DNA of 9,323 nt from DATKIY01 sp035543875. Its GTDB lineage: Bacteria > Actinomycetota > Actinomycetes > JAHEKZ01. Below, piece by piece: positions 5,581 to 9,323 of the stretch (position 1 is its first letter; every line of letters begins with the position of its first letter). Below the pieces are notes generated by a model. That model did no database searches. It was not told the DNA's origin and was given only the letters and a program-made list of their open reading frames with translations. The position numbers were made by a program, and so were the translations under genes. The stretch is taken from the NCBI GenBank assembly GCA_035543875.1, contig DATKIY010000258.1, positions 1 through 9,323 of the forward strand. The letters run 5' to 3'.

Positions 5581-6812
5581 CGCTTAGCCTCCAGGATCTC
5601 TTGGGTGCGCTCTCTGGCCCACGTCTCTGCAGCCAGAACATCGTCCAACGTCAGCCCATCCTCAAGCAACGTCGCAGGGTCATTGTGCGCCGAGGCCGTG
5701 CGTGGGAGTTGGTCAAGGTGTTCCGAGAGCACCGCATCCACTGTGTCGACAATGTCCAGAAAGGCAAGTTCTGCCTGCAGGAACGCCTCGACGCACTCCT
5801 CGTTGGCGGCGTTATAGACAGCTGGAGCGGTGAAACCCCTCTTCGCCGCACGTCGCGCAAGGTTCACCGCCGGAAACGCGGCTTGGTCCAATGGCTCAAA
5901 ATCCCAGCGGCTGGGCGACGACCAGTCGCAGGGGCGTGCGGCGCCTGCGACTCGACGCGGCCATGAGAGCCCCCAAGAGATTGGCAGTCGCATATCGGGC
6001 GGGCTGACTTGTGCCAACGTCGAGCCGTCGACGAACTCGACCATCGAATGGACGAGTGACTGTGGGTGGACGACGACTTCGATGCAGTCGATCGGGACAT
6101 CAAACAACAAGTGCGCCTCAATGAGCTCAAGTCCCTTGTTGACCAACGTCGCGGAGTTGATGGTGACGACGGGTCCCATGTTCCAAGTGGGGTGTGCCAA
6201 CGCTTCGCTTGGCGTGACATCGGAAAGACTCTCTCGCGTTCGACCTCGAAACGGGCCGCCACTCGCAGTGAGGACGAGCCGAGCGACCTCCTCTGCCTTT
6301 CCGCCAGTCAAACACTGCGCCAGAGCCGAATGCTCAGAGTCGACAGGAACAATCTGCCCCGGGGCGGCCGCCTGCTTAACCAGCGGCCCTCCGACAATTA
6401 ACGACTCCTTGTTCGCCAGTGCCAACGTGCTGCCCGCAGCCAGTGCGGCGAGGGTCGGAGCGAGGCCGATCGACCCGGTCATGCCGTTCAAGACGACTTC
6501 GCACTCCCAGGAAGCGACCTCGGCCGATGCAGTTGGTCCAGCTACAACCTTGGGCAGATTGAACGTTCCGCGGTCGTGTCCCTGGCCTGCGGCTGCCGCG
6601 GATAGCGCAAGCTGCAGATCCTGCGCCGCGACCGCCTGGGCAACACCCACCAACTCAACCGAGAACTCCAGTGCCTGGGCGGCGAGTAACTCGACATTGC
6701 CGCCGCCAGCGGCCAGCGCAACCACGGTGAACTGGTCACTGTTGCGGCGGATGACGTCGAGTGCCTGAGTTCCGACAGAACCCGTTGACCCCAAAATCAC
6801 CACGCGACGCAT
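5577..6812 (-). CDS. dxr: 1-deoxy-D-xylulose 5-phosphate reductoisomerase
   Basis: Dxr converts DXP to MEP using NADPH and a divalent metal, the committed step of the MEP pathway, in the cytoplasm. The 411 residues fit the family. The N-terminal Rossmann domain begins with ILGSTGSVGTQALDVI (6-21), the dinucleotide loop. NKES at 134-137 is the substrate-pocket motif. The metal ligands are D158 and E160 in PVDSEH and E229 in NKGLELIEAH. The flexible-loop region HPTWNMG is at 207-213 and the C-terminal helical domain covers about 310-411. The frame stays open upstream to 6914, but the family start is ATG 6812-6810, and the extra 34 codons would run into the exporter gene. No strong ribosome-binding site precedes the ATG. 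The exporter ends 34 nt upstream, and rseP follows with a 4-nt overlap. Confidence 0.97.
   Translation of the reverse strand: MRRVVILGSTGSVGTQALDVIRRNSDQFTVVALAAGGGNVELLAAQALEFSVELVGVAQAVAAQDLQLALSAAAAGQGHDRGTFNLPKVVAGPTASAEVASWECEVVLNGMTGSIGLAPTLAALAAGSTLALANKESLIVGGPLVKQAAAPGQIVPVDSEHSALAQCLTGGKAEEVARLVLTASGGPFRGRTRESLSDVTPSEALAHPTWNMGPVVTINSATLVNKGLELIEAHLLFDVPIDCIEVVVHPQSLVHSMVEFVDGSTLAQVSPPDMRLPISWGLSWPRRVAGAARPCDWSSPSRWDFEPLDQAAFPAVNLARRAAKRGFTAPAVYNAANEECVEAFLQAELAFLDIVDTVDAVLSEHLDQLPRTASAHNDPATLLEDGLTLDDVLAAETWARERTQEILEAKR
5588..5592 (-). promoter_or_regulatory. rseP ribosome-binding site inside dxr
   Basis: GGAGG lies in the last codons of dxr, seven bases before the rseP ATG. It shows that rseP can recruit ribosomes directly as well as by coupling, unlike dxr and ispG, which lack a clear site. 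Confidence 0.8.
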
Positions 6813-6846
6813 AGGACCATTGTCTCTTACCCAGATCAAACTCCGA

Positions 6847-9114
6847 TCACACCCGGACGGTTGACCGTGATCCTTCTGGTGCAGCGTCGTCGGCGTCCAG
6901 TTCAGCATCGACATCGCCGTGCTCGCCCGACCCGGGCAACTCGATGGGAGAACTTGATTCGCTCACCCCAAACCGCTCCCAGAACCGAGCCAACGGGGCT
7001 GGGGCGTACCAGTTCCAGCGGCCGAGCAGGCGCATGGTCGCTGGGACCAAGAGGGCTCGAACGATGGTCGCGTCGATGATGACCGCGACGGCGAGACCAA
7101 CACCAATCATCGAGATGAAGCTGATGCCGCTGAAGGAGAAGGCTCCGACTACGACCACGAACAACAGCGCAGCGCTGGTGATAATTCGACCCGTACGCTG
7201 CAGTCCTCGGGCCACTGCCCGTTCATTGTCGCCTGTCGCGTCCCACTCCTCTCGCATCCTGCTCAGCAGGAAGACCTCGTAGTCCATGGAGAGTCCAAAC
7301 GCCATCGCAAAGATGAGGATGGGCTGAGTTGCCTCGAGGTACCCGGTTGAGGTGAAGTCGAACACGCCAGACAGATGTCCGTTCTGGTAACCCCAGACAA
7401 GTACGCCGAACGTCGCGGACAAACTGAGCACATTCATCACCAACGCCTTGATCGGTAGCACAACCGACCCGAAGGCGAGGAACAACAACACGAACATCGC
7501 GCCGACCAAGTACAAACCGACCCAAGGAAGCAACGAGCCAATACCGTCGAGGCGGTCGACCAACAGCGCCGAGTCACCACCTACTAGGACGTCCGCGCCC
7601 GGCGGCACCGGAAGCTGCCGAATCTGTGAAACCAGGTCGAGCGTTGTGTCATCGTTCACGCCCCCCTCGTAAGCGACCTGAACGTGGGTCGTCTCGGCCG
7701 AACCGTCAACAACGTCTACGCCGGCGACTTCAGGGAGCCGGTCGACTGCAGCCGTGAAACTCGCGACGCCCGAGGGATGTGCTCCACGAATCACGACGTC
7801 AATCGGCGCCTCAGCCGATCCGCCCGGGAAGTCTTGTTGGATAGTCGCCGACGCAGTCCGACTTTCGGTGCCGCTGGGAAGCACGCGTGAGTCAACACCA
7901 CCAAAGTCGATCTGCAGGAACGGCAAGCCGAGGACAACCAACAGGGCGACGGTGCCTGCGATCACGGCGACGGGACGTTTCATCACTGCACGCGCCAGTC
8001 GCGCCCACGCTCCACTGTCCGGGTTGGAGATCCCAGGTGCTGCGGAACGCCAGGGCGTGGGAATGCGCAGCGCATCCACCCGGTGACCGAGAATGCCCAA
8101 CAACGCTGGCAGTGTCGTCAACGCCGCAACCATCGCAACAAACACCGCAGCCATGCCGCCAAAGCCCATCGAACGCAGGAAGTTCAGCGGAAAGAACAGC
8201 AAGGACGCCAGAGCGACAACCACAGTGATCCCGGAGAACGCGACCGTGCGCCCGGCAGTAGCAGTGGTTCGAGCGACAGCCGTTTCGATGTCATGGCCGG
8301 CATGCAGCTCCTCACGGAACCGACTCACCATGAAGAGTCCGTAGTCGATGGCAAGCCCTAGCCCAAGCATGGTCACGATGTTCACCGCAAAGATGCTGAC
8401 ATCGCCAAACAAGGTCAGAACTCGTAGCAATGTGAATGCACCGAGGATCGCGATCGCTCCGATGGCCAGCGGCAGACTTGCGGCAGCAAGACTGCCAAAC
8501 ACGACGACCAGCAAGATGAGGAGCACGGGCATCGAGATCGTTTCCGCGAAGGAAATGTCCTCCGTCACCTGCGTATTGATGTCGGCCGAAATCGGTACCG
8601 TCCCACCCCGAAGCGTTTCTAGCGTCGGCGCTACGAGGTCGTCGGCGATCGCGGTGTACGTGGTCTCACGCGCCTCGTCATCGGCTCCGGCAAGCTGAAC
8701 AATGGCGTATGTGGAGCGCCCATCCTCCGAAGCGAAGGCGGGTGAACCGTGGCTGGACCAGTAAGTCGTGACCCCGGTCACCGCATCCTTGGGCAGCTGC
8801 GCCAAAGTGCCCGTGACCTCACGCCTGAACGCCGGGTCTGACACCTGGAGACCACTTCCGTCTGGTGCCGTGTAGACGACCACGACGTCAGCTGCCTGAC
8901 GCTGCAGGTCGGTGTCGAGCGCACTTTCCGCGCGGCTTGCCTCACTCGCTGGGTCGTCAAAGCCACCTCCAGACAGCTCCCCGAACACTGCGGTCCCCCA
9001 TACGCCAGCAAACGCCACGAAGGCGACCGTGGCACCCAGCACCCACCGCCTACGTCGGTACATGACCCGGCCCAACCCCTGAAACCCAAATCCTGCAAAT
9101 CTGCCGCGCATCAT
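6847..9114 (-). CDS. MMPL-family RND transporter
   Basis: This inner-membrane, proton-driven transporter of the RND superfamily has 755 residues. It shows the duplicated 6+6 helix plan: helix 1 at about 24-45, a first outside loop at about 46-190, helices 2-6 at about 194-342, helix 7 at about 382-400, a second loop at about 401-527 and helices 8-12 at about 530-698. The proton-relay pairs seen in MmpL3-like proteins are present: D257-Y258 in GLAIDYGLF and D611-Y612 in GLSMDYEVF. An acidic cytoplasmic tail follows (about 717-755). The first of two consecutive ATGs (9114 or 9111) is chosen; AAGGA at about 9125-9121 serves both. Relatives export drugs or lipids, and substrate cannot be read from sequence. 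The shorter length and lack of a long C-terminal domain fit the drug-exporter-like actinomycete MMPL group better than mycobacterial lipid exporters. Its promoter region carries operator-like repeats shared with a divergent gene. Confidence 0.93.
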   Translation of the reverse strand: MMRGRFAGFGFQGLGRVMYRRRRWVLGATVAFVAFAGVWGTAVFGELSGGGFDDPASEASRAESALDTDLQRQAADVVVVYTAPDGSGLQVSDPAFRREVTGTLAQLPKDAVTGVTTYWSSHGSPAFASEDGRSTYAIVQLAGADDEARETTYTAIADDLVAPTLETLRGGTVPISADINTQVTEDISFAETISMPVLLILLVVVFGSLAAASLPLAIGAIAILGAFTLLRVLTLFGDVSIFAVNIVTMLGLGLAIDYGLFMVSRFREELHAGHDIETAVARTTATAGRTVAFSGITVVVALASLLFFPLNFLRSMGFGGMAAVFVAMVAALTTLPALLGILGHRVDALRIPTPWRSAAPGISNPDSGAWARLARAVMKRPVAVIAGTVALLVVLGLPFLQIDFGGVDSRVLPSGTESRTASATIQQDFPGGSAEAPIDVVIRGAHPSGVASFTAAVDRLPEVAGVDVVDGSAETTHVQVAYEGGVNDDTTLDLVSQIRQLPVPPGADVLVGGDSALLVDRLDGIGSLLPWVGLYLVGAMFVLLFLAFGSVVLPIKALVMNVLSLSATFGVLVWGYQNGHLSGVFDFTSTGYLEATQPILIFAMAFGLSMDYEVFLLSRMREEWDATGDNERAVARGLQRTGRIITSAALLFVVVVGAFSFSGISFISMIGVGLAVAVIIDATIVRALLVPATMRLLGRWNWYAPAPLARFWERFGVSESSSPIELPGSGEHGDVDAELDADDAAPEGSRSTVRV

Positions 9115-9197
9115 GGTGAGTCCTTGTCCTTCGTCGCTCGCTTTTGGCGGTTATTCGCGTGAAGCCTGCTTAATTAGTTAACAGCGTTCACTCGTGA

Positions 9198-9227
9198 TTG
9201 ACGCTAATAAAGCAAACGCTGTAAACT
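9198..9227 (+). promoter_or_regulatory. Promoter of divergent plus-strand gene
   Basis: TTGACG (9198-9203) lies 18 nt from TAAACT (9222-9227), a TANNNT-type -10. Transcription would start near 9234. It overlaps the exporter promoter on the opposite strand almost completely, so the two polymerases probably exclude each other. Confidence 0.4.
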
Positions 9228-9234
9228 TTGTCAA
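9206..9234 (-). promoter_or_regulatory. Promoter of MMPL transporter gene
   Basis: On the minus strand a perfect -35 TTGACA (9234-9229) lies 17 nt from TTTATT (9211-9206), a 4 of 6 match to the -10. Transcription would start near 9199, giving a leader of about 85 nt. Operator-like copies lie over the -35, in the spacer and just downstream of the start, the usual positions for a repressor. Confidence 0.55.
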
Positions 9235-9305
9235 GAGCGTTCACTCAATGAGCTCACCCGCGCAGGGTTCCCCGCTCATGACCGCCAACCGACCTTGGAG
9301 CACCC

Positions 9306-9323
9306 ATGACCGGCGCCGTAGCG
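9306..9323 (+). CDS. Start of divergent gene, possible regulator of the exporter
   Basis: Only six codons (MTGAVA) are visible. ATG 9306 follows GGAG (9297-9300) by five bases and lies downstream of a plausible promoter. A transcriptional regulator, often of the TetR family, commonly sits divergent to MMPL exporters and binds the shared region, but no residue here identifies one. A competing frame starts at ATG 9248 or 9278 and reads MTANRPWSTHDRRRS from 9278. It has a weaker ribosome-binding site and also runs off the edge. Confidence 0.4.

Larger units (their letters stand above)
9177..9244. promoter_or_regulatory. Three operator-like 15-bp repeats between divergent genes
   Basis: The copies are at 9177-9191 (minus strand GTGAACGCTGTTAAC), 9212-9226 (plus strand GCAAACGCTGTAAAC) and 9230-9244 (minus strand GTGAACGCTCTTGAC). 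They share AACGCT and outer AC, and the first is a near-palindrome of six-base arms around GCT. The outer two also share an exact 11-bp direct repeat, AGCGTTCACTC (9183-9193 and 9236-9246), 53 bp apart, about five helical turns. A TetR-like dimer is a reasonable binder but is not shown. Confidence 0.5.

Noticed and set aside
5830..6768. 312-codon open frame on the plus strand
   Set aside because: It lies wholly antisense to dxr, has low-complexity Ser/Thr/Ala-rich sequence with no recognisable domain, and is the usual by-product of GC-rich codon use.
6813..6914. 34-residue N-terminal extension of Dxr
   Set aside because: The family starts at the MRRVVILGSTG segment; the extension overlaps the exporter's C-terminal codons and has no Dxr-like content.
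7684..8698. Several plus-strand frames opposite the exporter gene
   Set aside because: They are short, mutually overlapping shadows of a gene whose membrane plan and proton-relay motifs are complete.
1..9323. tRNA, rRNA, CRISPR array, insertion sequence or phage signatures
   Set aside because: No cloverleaf, spaced identical repeats, transposase or long terminal inverted repeats were found by eye; the 18-bp tandem repeat is two adjacent units only.

Overview
The window looks like actinobacterial chromosome of moderately high GC. The reasons are the gene set and order, an actinobacterial ProS with its INS-type editing insert, a Rip1-like site-2 protease next to both MEP-pathway genes, a two-domain GNAT of the Rv2867c type, a DUF222 (13E12-repeat) gene, and a PafBC/RecA-NDp-like promoter motif. 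Nothing visible allows a genus call.

Layout: all recognisable complete genes lie on the minus strand, so transcription runs from right to left. From right to left they are an RND/MMPL-family membrane exporter (6847-9114), dxr (5577-6812), rseP/rip1 (4285-5580), a possible 26-codon bridging ORF (4208-4288), ispG (3045-4211), a GNAT acetyltransferase (2164-3048), proS (274-2040) and the first 62 codons of a DUF222 protein that runs off the left edge (1-187). On the plus strand, a divergent gene starts at about 9306 and runs off the right edge after six codons. It is probably the regulator of the exporter, but only its position says so.

The block dxr-rseP-(small ORF)-ispG-GNAT is tightly packed, with a 4-nt stop/start overlap at most junctions, and is almost certainly one operon. 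Dxr and IspG are MEP isoprenoid-pathway enzymes; RseP is an intramembrane protease that sits between them. The same neighbourhood (dxr, rip1, gcpE, GNAT) exists in Mycobacterium. proS follows after a 123-nt gap with its own plausible promoter and a good ribosome-binding site. The exporter lies only 34 nt upstream of dxr, so its regulated transcript may read into the isoprenoid genes.

The most informative non-coding regions are at the two ends. At 9177-9244, three copies of a 15-bp operator-like motif sit on two opposed, overlapping promoters. At 180-217, the DUF222 gene has a PafBC-type promoter element placed for leaderless initiation, plus a near-consensus LexA box covering the start codon. 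This suggests dual DNA-damage control. No RNA genes, insertion sequences, CRISPR arrays or att sites were seen. I did not find a clearly new multi-gene system; the novel candidates are regulatory elements and the bridging ORF.
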